Assembly: GCA_046733355.1 (NCBI GenBank)
Contig: JBKPOZ010000057.1
Coordinates: 1-64,000 of the forward strand
Direction: 5' to 3'
From: VAZQ01 sp046733355
GTDB lineage: Bacteria; Pseudomonadota; Alphaproteobacteria; Rhizobiales; Xanthobacteraceae
Length of the DNA stretch: 64,000 nt
The position numbers were made by a program, and so were the translations under genes. Of the stretch, positions 8,397 to 18,258 are shown piece by piece. How positions within the stretch are numbered: position 1 is the first letter of the stretch; each line of letters opens with the position of its first letter. The notes under the pieces were generated by a model. The model was not told where the DNA came from. It saw only the letters and a list, made by a program, of their open reading frames with translations, and did not search any database.

Positions 8397-8661
8397 TCCA
8401 GGAGCCCCCATATCCCCGAAAAGTACGCAAGCATGCGGGGCCGCGCTTAATACGTCCCTAACCACGCGAGAGCGCCGCGCCGAATGACTAATACGCTGTT
8501 ACCGGGCTTGCGGCCGATTTGCCTAGAGCAGGAAAGACACAGTCGGGAATTTTTCACCGGCCCTTCGCCGGCATCTGCCCGGCCGAAGCAGGCCTTGCGC
8601 AGCCTTGACGGCCTTTTGACCAATGCGGCAATGCTGAAACGAGGCGAAAGCCGCGTTGACC

Positions 8662-10050
<1,389 letters not shown>

Positions 10051-10174
10051 CCCGCTCTCGCCGCACCCCTCTGTACCCTCTCCCCTTGGAAGGCAGCGCT
10101 ATCGCATATGGCTAGTACTGCTTAATGAGGACGCGATGGACACGAAACGTCGCGACTCTCACAGGTCGTGACAA

Positions 10175-10300
10175 TTGTAGGGGCGGGTTTCAAACCCGCC
10201 CCCTTTCGGCAATCTCGACTGCAAATTTTTTCGGGATCATCGGTCCAGCATGCAATTGTAAAACATCGAGAGAGGGCGGGTTTAAAACCCGCCCCTACAA
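10175..10300. mobile_element. Paired-palindrome element, 126 bp (possible MITE-like unit)
   Basis: The element starts TTGTAGGGGCGGGTTTCAAA and ends TTTAAAACCCGCCCCTACAA, so its outer ends are inverted repeats. Each end is itself a short palindrome (GGGGCGGGTTT and AAACCCGCCCC). The 70-bp middle is unlike that of the second copy at 34323-34453. It encodes nothing. No clear target-site duplication is visible. It lies in the region between cysS and livF; the rest of 10051-10340 shows no gene. Confidence 0.7.
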
Positions 10301-10340
10301 GCTTTTCGACCGTGATTATCCATGAAGGCCGCGACGCTTA

Positions 10341-11045
10341 TCAGCCGAGGAAAATCCGCCGCACCTCGGGGCTATTTATCAGTGTGGTTGCGTCTCCGTC
10401 GATTGCGAGGCGCCCGCTTTCCAGGACATAGCCGCGGCTCGCCATGGAAAGCGCGAGCCGAACATTCTGTTCGATGAACAGTATCGCAATCCCTTCTGCC
10501 TGAAGCTCCTGGAATACCGACTTCATCTGCTCGACAACACGCGGCGCGAGGCCGAGGAACGGCTCATCCACCATGAGCAGCCGCGGCAGCGCCATCAGCC
10601 CGCGGCCGAGGGCAAGCATCTGCTGCTCGCCGCCTGAAAGCGAACGTGCGACCTGGCTCTTGCACTCCGACAGACCTGGAAACAGCGCAAATACCCGTTG
10701 CAGCGTGGTGGCGCGCGCCGCTTTCGCTACCGAATGCCACGCTCCCAGGATCAAATTCTGCGCTACGGTCAGGTGCGGAAAAACACGCCGGCGTTCAAGC
10801 ACGTGCGCAATGCCGAGACTCGCCCGCACGTGTGTGGGTCGGCCCTTGAGACTGGCTCCATCGAAGCGGATTTCGCCGGCCTTCGCCGCAAGCAGACCGC
10901 TGATCGTATTGACGACGGTGCTCTTGCCCGAGCCGTTCGGGCCGAGCAGGGCCACGCTTTCGCCCGCGGCGACCGAGAGCGACACGCCCCAGACCACCTG
11001 ATAGTCGCCATAGGCAACTTCGAGATCGCGCACCTCAAGCAGCAT
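10341..11045 (-). CDS. livF: Branched-chain amino acid-type ABC transporter, ATP-binding protein LivF
   Basis: The 234-residue ATPase shows Walker A (LLGPNGSGKSTVVN), the signature SLSGGEQQMLALGRGLM, Walker B (LLMVDEPFLGLAP) and the switch His replaced by FIEQNVRLAL, as is usual in LivF. It powers uptake by the LivHM permease. The ATG at 11045 (MLLEVRDLEVAYGD) overlaps the 3' end of livG by 11 nt, which supports this start over ATGs further upstream. It is the last gene of livHMGF. Confidence 0.93.
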   Translation of the reverse strand: MLLEVRDLEVAYGDYQVVWGVSLSVAAGESVALLGPNGSGKSTVVNTISGLLAAKAGEIRFDGASLKGRPTHVRASLGIAHVLERRRVFPHLTVAQNLILGAWHSVAKAARATTLQRVFALFPGLSECKSQVARSLSGGEQQMLALGRGLMALPRLLMVDEPFLGLAPRVVEQMKSVFQELQAEGIAILFIEQNVRLALSMASRGYVLESGRLAIDGDATTLINSPEVRRIFLG

Positions 11046-11763
11046 CGTCAATGCTCCCGAGATAGGCATCGACCACGGCGGGATCGCTGCGCACCTCTTC
11101 CGGCGTTTCAAAAGCCATGCGCCGCCCCCGGTGCAGCGCGAGGATGCGATCGGCCAGCCCCATGATCACCTGCATGTTGTGCTCGATCATCAGAATGGTG
11201 AGCCCCCGCTCTCTGAGCTCGAGCACGAGCTCGATCAGCCCGGCGATGGAGGGCTGATCGACGCCGCCGGTTACCTCGTCCATGAGAATGAGGCGCGGGC
11301 TTGTGGCGAGCGCACGCGCAAGCTCGAGCCGCTTGCGCTGTCCTGTGGAGAGCTCACGCGCGAAGTTATTGCGCTTGTCCAACAAGTTCACAAAGGCAAG
11401 CGACTCCAGCGCCCGCGCGCGAGCCGTTTTCATGTCCGAGGTGCGGGCCAGCGCCCCGACCATGACGTTTTCCGTGACCGTCAGATCGGGAAAGGGTTTG
11501 AGCTTCTGGAACGTGCGGCCGACACCCAGGCGGCTGATGTGATCCGGGCGCAGGCCGGTGATCTCGTTTCCATCCAGGAGGACGCGGCCGGCGTCGGGCG
11601 GCTGGAACCCGGTGATCAGATCGAACAGCGTCGACTTGCCGGCGCCGTTCGGACCAATGATGCCGACAATCTCGCCCTCGTTCACATCGAAGGAAATATC
11701 GGAGTTGGCGGTCAGCCCGCCGTAGCGCTTCGTGAGGCCGTTGACCGCAAGCAGCGGGCTCAC
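11035..11763 (-). CDS. livG: Branched-chain amino acid-type ABC transporter, ATP-binding protein LivG
   Basis: This 242-residue ATPase has Walker A (IIGPNGAGKSTLFDLITG), the Q-loop RTFQKLKPFPDLTV, the signature ELSTGQRKRLELARAL and Walker B (RLILMDEVTGGVD). The signature motif LSTGQ is the form usual in LivG. The start is a GTG at 11763 that overlaps the livM stop in a GTGA junction; the frame upstream is only livM read out of phase. It acts with LivF on the inner face of the membrane. Confidence 0.93.
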   Translation of the reverse strand: MSPLLAVNGLTKRYGGLTANSDISFDVNEGEIVGIIGPNGAGKSTLFDLITGFQPPDAGRVLLDGNEITGLRPDHISRLGVGRTFQKLKPFPDLTVTENVMVGALARTSDMKTARARALESLAFVNLLDKRNNFARELSTGQRKRLELARALATSPRLILMDEVTGGVDQPSIAGLIELVLELRERGLTILMIEHNMQVIMGLADRILALHRGRRMAFETPEEVRSDPAVVDAYLGSIDDAA

Positions 11764-12875
11764 GGCGTTGCCGCGCGGCGACGAATCCGCTCCTCGAACA
11801 GACTGAGAATGCCGCTCGGGCGCCACATGCACACAAGCAGGATCAGGATGCCGTAAAGCATGAGATCGATGGTGCGGCCGGTGCCGCCGAACCAGATGCG
11901 GCTGTATTCGGACAGCGGCACCAGGATGGCTGCTCCCAGCGCCGGCCCCCATAACGTGCCGCTTCCGCCAAGCACGGTCATGAGCAGGACAAGGATCGAA
12001 ATCTCCGTCGCGAACAGCCGTTCCGGATCCAGCACCAGCACATATTGCGCGTAAAATGTGCCCGCGACCGACATCATCATGCCGGAGATCATGAACGCCA
12101 GCACCTTGTGCCGTGCGATCGCGATGCCGAGGCTTGCGGCTGCATCCTCATCGTCGCGCAATGCCTGCAGCCGGAAACCGAGCCGGCTGCGCCGCAGCTT
12201 CCACACGACCAGATAGCCCGCCGCCGCGGCGCCTAGCGCGAGGTAATAGTACGGTACCTTGCTGGTGTGAAACTGCAGATAAAACCAGGCCGAGTTCCGC
12301 TCGATCGGCACGTAAAGGCCGGAAGCTGCGCCCACCCAGTCCCATCGCTGGAAGATGATCTGCACGCCGGAGCCGATGAGCAACGTGGCGATTGCGAAAT
12401 AGTGTCCGCGCAGCCGCAACGTCGGCACGCCGATGGCAACAGCGGCCAGCGCGGAAAGCAGCATGCCTGCCAGCAGTCCCGCCCAGGGCGTAATGCCGTA
12501 TTTCGCGAAGAGAACGGTCGAGGAATAGGCGCCGAGTCCGAAAAAAATTGCCTGCCCGAGACTGATCTGGCCGGAAAGCCCCGCCACCACGTTCCACGAC
12601 TGGGCCATGAGCGCGTACAACAAGATCAGAATCATCAGGTGATGGGCAAACGGTGTCGTGAAGATGAATGGATAGGCGATCAACAATGCAATTGCCGCGA
12701 TGCCGAGCAGGGAGATCCACTGCGGCCGCCAGGGCCAAAGCGGCTCGGCCAGCGCCGTTTTCAGCAGGATCCCTTGCTTTTCATCCGCTCGTCCCCGCGA
12801 AAGCGGGGACCCAGACGATTCTGGATTCCCGCTTGCGCGGGAATGAGCGGGGGAGGGGAATTGCGTCAAATCCAT
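11760..12875 (-). CDS. livM: Branched-chain amino acid-type ABC transporter permease LivM, with a repeat-encoded N-terminal insert
   Basis: The 371-residue membrane protein has about nine to ten hydrophobic segments, the motif GLSGQISLGQAIFFGLGAY, and the EAA-like loop GFRLQALRDDEDAAASLGI typical of LivM. The ATG at 12875 starts 11 nt after the livH stop and reads MDLTQFPSPAHSRASGNPES, after which comes SGSPLSRGRADEKQG. Residues about 9-30 are encoded by the CCGCTC palindromic repeat at 12785-12850, which preserves the frame. The transmembrane region starts about 20 residues later (WISLLGIAAIALLIAYPF). If translation began inside or after the repeat, the insert would be leader only. Confidence 0.9.
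   Translation of the reverse strand: MDLTQFPSPAHSRASGNPESSGSPLSRGRADEKQGILLKTALAEPLWPWRPQWISLLGIAAIALLIAYPFIFTTPFAHHLMILILLYALMAQSWNVVAGLSGQISLGQAIFFGLGAYSSTVLFAKYGITPWAGLLAGMLLSALAAVAIGVPTLRLRGHYFAIATLLIGSGVQIIFQRWDWVGAASGLYVPIERNSAWFYLQFHTSKVPYYYLALGAAAAGYLVVWKLRRSRLGFRLQALRDDEDAAASLGIAIARHKVLAFMISGMMMSVAGTFYAQYVLVLDPERLFATEISILVLLMTVLGGSGTLWGPALGAAILVPLSEYSRIWFGGTGRTIDLMLYGILILLVCMWRPSGILSLFEERIRRRAATP
12785..12850. repeat. Palindromic repeat, CCGCTC family, copy 2, inside livM
   Basis: This 66-bp copy is near-identical in layout to 15319-15384 and 8009-8075. It lies within the livM reading frame and is a multiple of three (22 codons), so it adds residues without a stop or frameshift. Confidence 0.9.
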
Positions 12876-12886
12876 CGAAGTCGTTT

Positions 12887-13753
12887 TCAGAACCGGCCGA
12901 ACAGGCCCTGTGGCCTGACGATGACGACCGCAAGATAGAGGGCGAACACGATGAGAGTCTTGTAGGACGGGTCGAGCAGGAGACCACCGAGCGATTCCAC
13001 AAGCCCAATCAACACGCCGGCGAGAAGGCTGCCGAGGATGCTGCCGAACCCGCCGAGTGCCACGGCAACGTAAGCGAGCAGCGCAAAGTTGGTGCCCACG
13101 TCGGGAAAAATGTAATAGAAGGTCGACAGCATGGTGCCGGCGATGCCGACGCAGCCGAGCCCGATCGCCCAACCCAGCGCGAACATTCGCTGCGTCGGAA
13201 TGCCCATCACCGCTGCCGCCTGGCGATCCTGCGCGGTTGCCTGCAGGCCCAAACCCGTTTCGGTACGCGAGACGAACCACCAGAGCGCCGCAAAAGAGAA
13301 CAAGCAGATGCCGCCAGTGATCAACTGCGGCTCGCCGATGAAGATCGGTCCGATCTGCACGCGGCCGGCAATCAGTGGATTGGCGATGGTGCGAAAGTCG
13401 GGCGTCCAGAGGAATTGCGCGCCGGCACGCAGGGCGATTCCCAGGCCGAACGTGCCGCAAATCTGCGCGAGCATGGGTGCCTTCAAAAGCCGCCGGATAA
13501 TGCCGAAGTGCGCGAACACGCCTGCCGCCCCGAGGAGAATTGTCACCAAAGGCAGCGACACCAGCGGGTCGAGGCCGCCAAGCGCCCAGAACCAGAACGC
13601 CGTGAACATGGCGAGCATGAGAAACTCGCCATGCGCGAAGTTCACAATCTCCATCAGTCCGAAAATCAGACTAAGGCCGACCGCCACGAGCGCGTAGATC
13701 AATCCCATCAGCAGCCCGCTGATGACGGCTTGCAGGATGAGTTCTGTCCACAT
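12887..13753 (-). CDS. livH: Branched-chain amino acid-type ABC transporter permease LivH
   Basis: The 288-residue inner-membrane permease has eight or more hydrophobic helices, beginning ISGLLMGLIYALVAVGLSLI, then FGLMEIVNFAHGEFLMLAMF, the LivH hallmark. Its cytoplasmic coupling loop reads LQATAQDRQAAAVMGI. It pairs with LivM to form the channel. It is the first gene of livHMGF, divergent from the binding-protein gene at 14003 across a 249-bp gap that holds a palindromic repeat. Confidence 0.93.
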   Translation of the reverse strand: MWTELILQAVISGLLMGLIYALVAVGLSLIFGLMEIVNFAHGEFLMLAMFTAFWFWALGGLDPLVSLPLVTILLGAAGVFAHFGIIRRLLKAPMLAQICGTFGLGIALRAGAQFLWTPDFRTIANPLIAGRVQIGPIFIGEPQLITGGICLFSFAALWWFVSRTETGLGLQATAQDRQAAAVMGIPTQRMFALGWAIGLGCVGIAGTMLSTFYYIFPDVGTNFALLAYVAVALGGFGSILGSLLAGVLIGLVESLGGLLLDPSYKTLIVFALYLAVVIVRPQGLFGRF

Positions 13754-13806
13754 CAGCGTGCGCGCGCTTCCGAGCGGCTAATCTTACTTTAGTGCGGGGC
13801 CCTGCT

Positions 13807-13913
13807 GTAGGGTGCGCAAAATCGTCTGACGCGCCGTTTGCGCGTGAGCACGGCGCGCGCACGATTTTGCCCACGCGGACAAGCTGCTGATCGCGCGCCT
13901 TTGCCCACCCTAC
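13807..13913. repeat. Palindromic repeat, GTAGGGTG...CACCCTAC type
   Basis: The ends GTAGGGTGCGCAAA and TTTGCCCACCCTAC form an inverted pair around a GC-rich, partly palindromic centre (GACGCGCCG with CGGCGCGCG). It sits in the divergent livH/livK control region. Repeats with these ends are common in Bradyrhizobium-type genomes. Confidence 0.75.
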
Positions 13914-14002
13914 GGATGCAGCGGCGCTAGTCGATTGACGAGCGCATGCAAAACGCGCTCCAATCGCGCAGCAACTCGTAAGAGCTTGGACGGAGCACCG
14001 GC

Positions 14003-15265
14003 ATGAAACTCAGAGCCCTTGTTCTCGCGTGCCTCGCAATGCTGATTGGCGCAGCATCAGCGAAGGCGCAGCAAGAGGTCAAGATTGGGTTGCTCTATCC
14101 GCTCTCGGGGCCCACCGCGCAGATCGGCATTGACGCCGTGGCCGCCATCAGGACCGCGGTCGAGATCGTCAATGAGGGCGCTGATCTCCCGCTCGCTCTT
14201 GCCAGGAACAAGGGCTTGCCGGGCCTCGGCGGAGCCAAGGTCACCCTTGTCGTCGTCGACCATCAGGGCAAGCCCGAGGTAGGCCAGAGCGAAACCGAGC
14301 GTCTCATTACCCAGGAGAAGGTGCATGCGCTCATCGGCGCCTACTTCTCTTCGGTCACCGCCGCTGCAAGCCAGGCCGCCGAGCGCGCAGGAATCCCCTT
14401 CGTCAATGCAGATTCCACCCAGCCGGCGCTCACTCAGCGCGGGCTCAAGTATTTCTACCGCACCACGCCTACGGACGAGAATTTCAGCGAGTTGATGTTC
14501 GATTTCCTGAAGGATTTCGGGGCCAAAGCCGGTCAGAAATTCCAGTCCGTGTCCCTCTTCCACGAGGATACCGCCTACGGCACCGACAGTGCGAAAGTGC
14601 AGGAGCGGCTCGCCAAGGAGCGCGGTTTTCGTGTGCTCGAGAAAATCGCCTACAAGGCCCAGACCACGTCCTTGACCGCCGAGGTGCAGCGACTGAAGGC
14701 CGCCAACGCAGATGTCCTGATGCCGTCGTCCTATACGTCGGACACTTTCCTCTTGCTCCGTACTGCGAAGGATCTCGATTACAATCCGAAGCTGATCGTT
14801 GCCCAGAACGCCGGGTTTACCGACCCGACGTTCATCAGCACGATGGGCAAGGACGCGGAAGGTGCAATCACCCGGTCTCCTTACAATGCCGACCTCGAAA
14901 GCCGTATTCCGCTTCTTCCCAGGATCAATGCGCTGTTCAGGAAGCACTCGAATGGACGCGATCTGTCCGACGTTCCCGCACGCAACTTCACGGGCGCCAT
15001 GACGCTGCTCGAGGCGATAAACCGGGCCGGCTCCACGGACCCGGAGAAGATTCGCACAGCCCTTGCGGCAACCGACATCCCGCCCGACCAGCTGATCGTG
15101 CCCTACCGGGGCGTCAAGTTCGATGCGACAGGCCAGAACGTCCTCGTGCGAGGCATCCTGATGCAGGTGCAGAAGGGCAAGTACTGCACCGTCTATCCCT
15201 TCGAGCTTGCGTCGTGCGAGGTGCACTATCCGATGCCGGGCTGGGCCGAAAAAGCGAAGCTGTAA
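14003..15265 (+). CDS. livK: LivK-type ABC transporter substrate-binding protein
   Basis: This 420-residue periplasmic binding protein has a signal peptide (MKLRALVLACLAMLIGAASA, cleavage near AKA-QQ). The body is a type I periplasmic-binding fold: VKIGLLYPLSGPTAQIG opens the first lobe, ALIGAYFSSVTAAASQ and AGIPFVNADSTQPAL line the cleft, and SLFHEDTAYGTD opens the second lobe. Ligand-contact Ser/Thr residues occur in the cleft segments. It lies divergent from livHMGF and upstream of the M20-fold gene. The ligand cannot be read from sequence; an amide or peptide derivative is possible given the M20 neighbour. Confidence 0.9.
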   Translation: MKLRALVLACLAMLIGAASAKAQQEVKIGLLYPLSGPTAQIGIDAVAAIRTAVEIVNEGADLPLALARNKGLPGLGGAKVTLVVVDHQGKPEVGQSETERLITQEKVHALIGAYFSSVTAAASQAAERAGIPFVNADSTQPALTQRGLKYFYRTTPTDENFSELMFDFLKDFGAKAGQKFQSVSLFHEDTAYGTDSAKVQERLAKERGFRVLEKIAYKAQTTSLTAEVQRLKAANADVLMPSSYTSDTFLLLRTAKDLDYNPKLIVAQNAGFTDPTFISTMGKDAEGAITRSPYNADLESRIPLLPRINALFRKHSNGRDLSDVPARNFTGAMTLLEAINRAGSTDPEKIRTALAATDIPPDQLIVPYRGVKFDATGQNVLVRGILMQVQKGKYCTVYPFELASCEVHYPMPGWAEKAKL

Positions 15266-15318
15266 GCGGCGGGGCGGCCCCGGGCAGCATGGTCGCTTTG
15301 ATGGAGCCATTACCTCAG

Positions 15319-15384
15319 CCGCTCGTCCCCGCGAAAGCGGGGGCCCAGCGCTCTCTGGATTCCCGCTTGCGCGGGAATGAGCGG
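15319..15384. repeat. Palindromic repeat, CCGCTC family, copy 3
   Basis: This 66-bp copy runs CCGCTCGTCCCCGCGAAAGC ... GGGAATGAGCGG between the livK-type gene and the M20-fold gene. It ends 14 nt before the GTG start, so the M20 ribosome-binding region abuts the repeat. Confidence 0.9.
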
Positions 15385-15398
15385 AAAAAACACTAGCA

Positions 15399-16679
15399 GT
15401 GGCGTCGATCATCGATACGCATGCGGCGCTTGCCGCGATCGATGCAAAGCGTGTCCTCGATCTCGAGCAGCGTTCGATTCGCATCCGGAGCTCCACCTTC
15501 GAGGAAGGTGATCTTGCCGATCTCTATGCCGATTACATGTCCGACATCGGCCTCGAGGTCGAGATGCAGCAGGTCACGCATCCATTCGATCCGCAGCGCA
15601 AGAGCCGGCAGCCGATTGGGCGCCTGAAAGGCACCGGGGGCGGACCAACGCTTCTCATCAACGGCCACATGGATCCTGGCGTCGAGATGAGCGGATGGAG
15701 CGTCGATCCCTATGCCGCGAAATTCGAGGACGGCTGGATCTGGGGAATGGGCGCACACGACGACAAGGGCGGCTGCGTCGCCGCGATTTGCGCGCTTGAG
15801 GCCATCGTACGCTCAGGGATTCGGCTCAAGGGCGACGTTCTGATGACTCCGGTCGTTGCGCACAAGCTTGGCGGGGCGGGCACGCGCGCGCTGCTGCGGC
15901 ATGGCATCAACGCGGACCTGTGCATCAATATGGAGCATTCGAACAACACAATTGCCAATATTTGCGTCGGCATTGTGATGGTGCGGCTCGTTTGCTCGGC
16001 TCCCGAACTTTTTTTCCGCTATAGCCCGGAAGCGCGCGCCGCTTACATCAATCCCATCGAGCAGCAGATGGAAATCGTGCGGCGGATCGGTCCGAGTCTC
16101 ACGCCCATCGCGTCCGAGGACTGGATGAGCTTCACGCCACATCCGGAGCTTCCCGGGTTCCCGACCCACACCTTCGATGTGATGCACAAGGAGCATTACT
16201 ATTTCAAAAATGCCAGCGGGCGCTCGACGCGGGAATGCGAGTTGACGTTGCAATTCCGCACCGTTCCGGGGCAGACGGTCGCCAGCGTCGAGAGCGATCT
16301 GAAGCGACTCCTTGCGCGCATCAAAGAGAACCATTCCGCGTTCAATTGCACGCTCGAGATTCCCGCACGCGGAACCGAGCAAACATGGAACCAGTTGCCG
16401 ATGGTCTGCCCTGCGGATCATCCTCTCGTCGCCGCGCTGGCGGAAGGCCAGGCATTGGCGTCGCAGGAACCTGCTGTTGTCGGCGCGCACGGACGGCTCG
16501 GCAATGTCGGGGACGGCAACATCATTCAGGAAGTACTTGGTATTCCCACCGTGCAATACGGTCCGGGCGACATTCGCGTTTACAAGGAATGGCCGACGCC
16601 CGACGAACGGGTGCGCCTCGCCGACCTCGTCACCGCAGCGAAATCAGTGGCGCATGCTACCGTCCGGTTGTGCGGCTGA
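15399..16679 (+). CDS. M20-fold metallopeptidase homologue with substituted active-site residues
   Basis: The 426-residue protein has the M20 (ArgE/DapE/CPG2) fold: a catalytic-domain start with LLINGHMDPG (the first metal His and the nearby Asp), GAHDDKGGCVAA (bridging Asp), and INMEHSN (metal Glu). However, the catalytic Glu-Glu pair, normally in xEExGGxGT, is replaced by AHKLGGAGT (His-Lys). The final metal His, normally in GPG...aHxPxE, is also missing in YGPGDIRVYKEWPTPDERV. A dimerisation lid region lies at about 195-310. The start is GTG at 15399. It may be a binding or non-hydrolytic protein, or use a different mechanism. A remnant of a paralogue is at 18259-18426. Confidence 0.8.
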   Translation: MASIIDTHAALAAIDAKRVLDLEQRSIRIRSSTFEEGDLADLYADYMSDIGLEVEMQQVTHPFDPQRKSRQPIGRLKGTGGGPTLLINGHMDPGVEMSGWSVDPYAAKFEDGWIWGMGAHDDKGGCVAAICALEAIVRSGIRLKGDVLMTPVVAHKLGGAGTRALLRHGINADLCINMEHSNNTIANICVGIVMVRLVCSAPELFFRYSPEARAAYINPIEQQMEIVRRIGPSLTPIASEDWMSFTPHPELPGFPTHTFDVMHKEHYYFKNASGRSTRECELTLQFRTVPGQTVASVESDLKRLLARIKENHSAFNCTLEIPARGTEQTWNQLPMVCPADHPLVAALAEGQALASQEPAVVGAHGRLGNVGDGNIIQEVLGIPTVQYGPGDIRVYKEWPTPDERVRLADLVTAAKSVAHATVRLCG

Positions 16680-16769
16680 GGTGGCTTTCGTCGATCAGCA
16701 GACGATAGATCATTAGAGTGGAGTGTGTCTCTTAGTTGGATTGAGTACGGCCCGGGGTGGCGGCTGTGC

Positions 16770-17058
16770 GCCGCCGCACGAGATGTCGCGGCTCTTCCGC
16801 CGCGTATGGTGTCGCGCTCATCCAACGGCGATCCGATCACGAACTCTCCCGCGGGCACGGCATCATCTTGAGGCAGTCGCTGGCGCACCCACGAAAGGCC
16901 GCTTGCGGCTTGAGCGCACGCTCGGATTCCGCGCTGAGCACGTAGGGCCGAACCTGCGAAAGCATATAGGCCGCACAATTGCGAACCAATTCATCTGATC
17001 CTTGAGGCACGATTGATTGATCCAGCCGACGAGACCGGTGATGATGCCAATTAGTAGC
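16770..17058 (-). pseudogene. Formylglycine-generating-enzyme-family (FGE-sulfatase) protein fragment
   Basis: Reading the minus strand from about 17058 gives ALLIGIITGLVGWINQS, the end of a transmembrane helix. Further along, another frame gives YMLSQVRPYVLSAESERALK, then PQAAFRGCASDC and, after a further shift, VPAGEFVIGSPLDERD. That order (membrane helix, RPYVL..ERALK, CxxxC, VPAGEFxxGSP) matches rhizobial FGE-sulfatase-domain proteins. At least two frameshifts and the loss of nearly all the FGE domain mark a pseudogene. It abuts the end of the binding-protein gene at 17060. The rest of 16680-16770 shows nothing recognisable. Confidence 0.65.
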
Positions 17059-17059
17059 G

Positions 17060-18043
17060 CTACTCGATCACCTCGTCGGCAGTCATCTGCATGATCATCG
17101 GGATAACAAGGCCGAGCGACTTCGCAGTTTTCAGGTTGATGACCAATTCGAACTTCGTCGGCTGTAGGACCGGTAGATCGGCCGGTTTCACACCCTTCAG
17201 CAACTTTCCGGCATAGACGCCCGCTTGCCGAAATCCGTCTGCGAAGTGCGTTCCGTAACTGATGAGTCCACCCGCGGCGACGGCCTCCCTTATCGAATAG
17301 ATCGCAGGCAACGAGTAACGCTGCGCTAGAGAAATGATTTTTTCGCGCCGGCTGTTGAGAAACGGGTCCTGGGTGACAACGAGCGCATCTGCCCCTTGCT
17401 GAACAACTGATCCGACACCGGCATCTATTTCTATTTCAGATCTGGCCATGACCAGCATAGCCTTTAGTCCGAGCTGGGTGGCCGCGGCTTGCACTTCGTT
17501 CACCTGCGACTCCGCTGCCGCGTAGTTTGGATTTATAAGCGCGGCGATTTTAGATGCTTTGGGCACTAAGTCGTGCAGCAGTTCCACACGTTTGGCGTCT
17601 AGCGCGGCGCCTAGCAGGCTTACACCGGTGACGTTGCCCTCGGGTCGATTCAGACTGGAAACCAGACCTGTTTTGACCGGATCGGATGCGCTGACGAAGG
17701 CAATTGGAATCGAAGAGGTCGCGGCTTTTGCCGCGCGTGCAGGATCGCTGCCACCCGCGGCGAGGATTAGGGCGGCCGGAAGGCCAACCAGATCGGCGGC
17801 TAATCGTGGCGGCCGGTCATACTGGCCCTCTGCCCAGCGATACTCAATTGAGACGTTCTGACCGTCGATGAACCCGACCTCGCCAAGACCTTGATGGAAT
17901 GCGGTTATGAAACCTGTCCAGACGGCATCAAGTGAAGCGCTGCTGAGGAATCCAATGATTGGCAGCGCTGCTTGCTGCGCACGCGCCGCTATCGGCAAAA
18001 TTGCTGCCCCGCCGAGCAGCGGAATGAACTCGCGTCGTCTCAC
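17060..18043 (-). CDS. ABC transporter substrate-binding protein, PF04392 type, with Tat-like signal
   Basis: The 327-residue protein starts with a twin-arginine-like signal (VRRREFIPLLGGAAILPIAA, then RAQQA). GTG at 18043 is favoured by a GGGAGG ribosome-binding site nine bases upstream. The body has the PF04392 pattern: PIIGFLSSASLDA, NVSIEYRWAEGQYDR, ALILAAGGSDPARAAKAAT, IPIAFVSASDPVKTGL, LNRPEGNVTGVS and the C-terminal ...LGLVIPMIMQMTADEVIE. This family is widespread and expanded in Bradyrhizobium; ligands are mostly unknown, and relatives bind aromatic or small organic compounds. No permease or ATPase gene is nearby. Confidence 0.88.
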   Translation of the reverse strand: MRRREFIPLLGGAAILPIAARAQQAALPIIGFLSSASLDAVWTGFITAFHQGLGEVGFIDGQNVSIEYRWAEGQYDRPPRLAADLVGLPAALILAAGGSDPARAAKAATSSIPIAFVSASDPVKTGLVSSLNRPEGNVTGVSLLGAALDAKRVELLHDLVPKASKIAALINPNYAAAESQVNEVQAAATQLGLKAMLVMARSEIEIDAGVGSVVQQGADALVVTQDPFLNSRREKIISLAQRYSLPAIYSIREAVAAGGLISYGTHFADGFRQAGVYAGKLLKGVKPADLPVLQPTKFELVINLKTAKSLGLVIPMIMQMTADEVIE

Positions 18044-18258
18044 TGGTCTGCGCCTCCCAGGAACAGGCGGCCAGGATAGCATACCTCGTTAGAGCACGAG
18101 GCTGCTGCTGCGCTGCGGGTTTCGAACCGGCTAATGTCTCCTGGGCGGTCAACAGCACGCTTTAGGAGCGGGTGTCGCGTGCGGCCGCTTCACCCCAATC
18201 AGCGGACCTAATCTGAAGCTCATGAATCGACCCAAAGGTGCCAAAAGCTGCTTGAGCA

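Noticed and set aside
12668..13792. Plus-strand open frame of 374 codons opposite livM and livH
   Set aside because: The content is low-complexity His/Arg/Glu, the typical shadow of hydrophobic membrane genes on the other strand.
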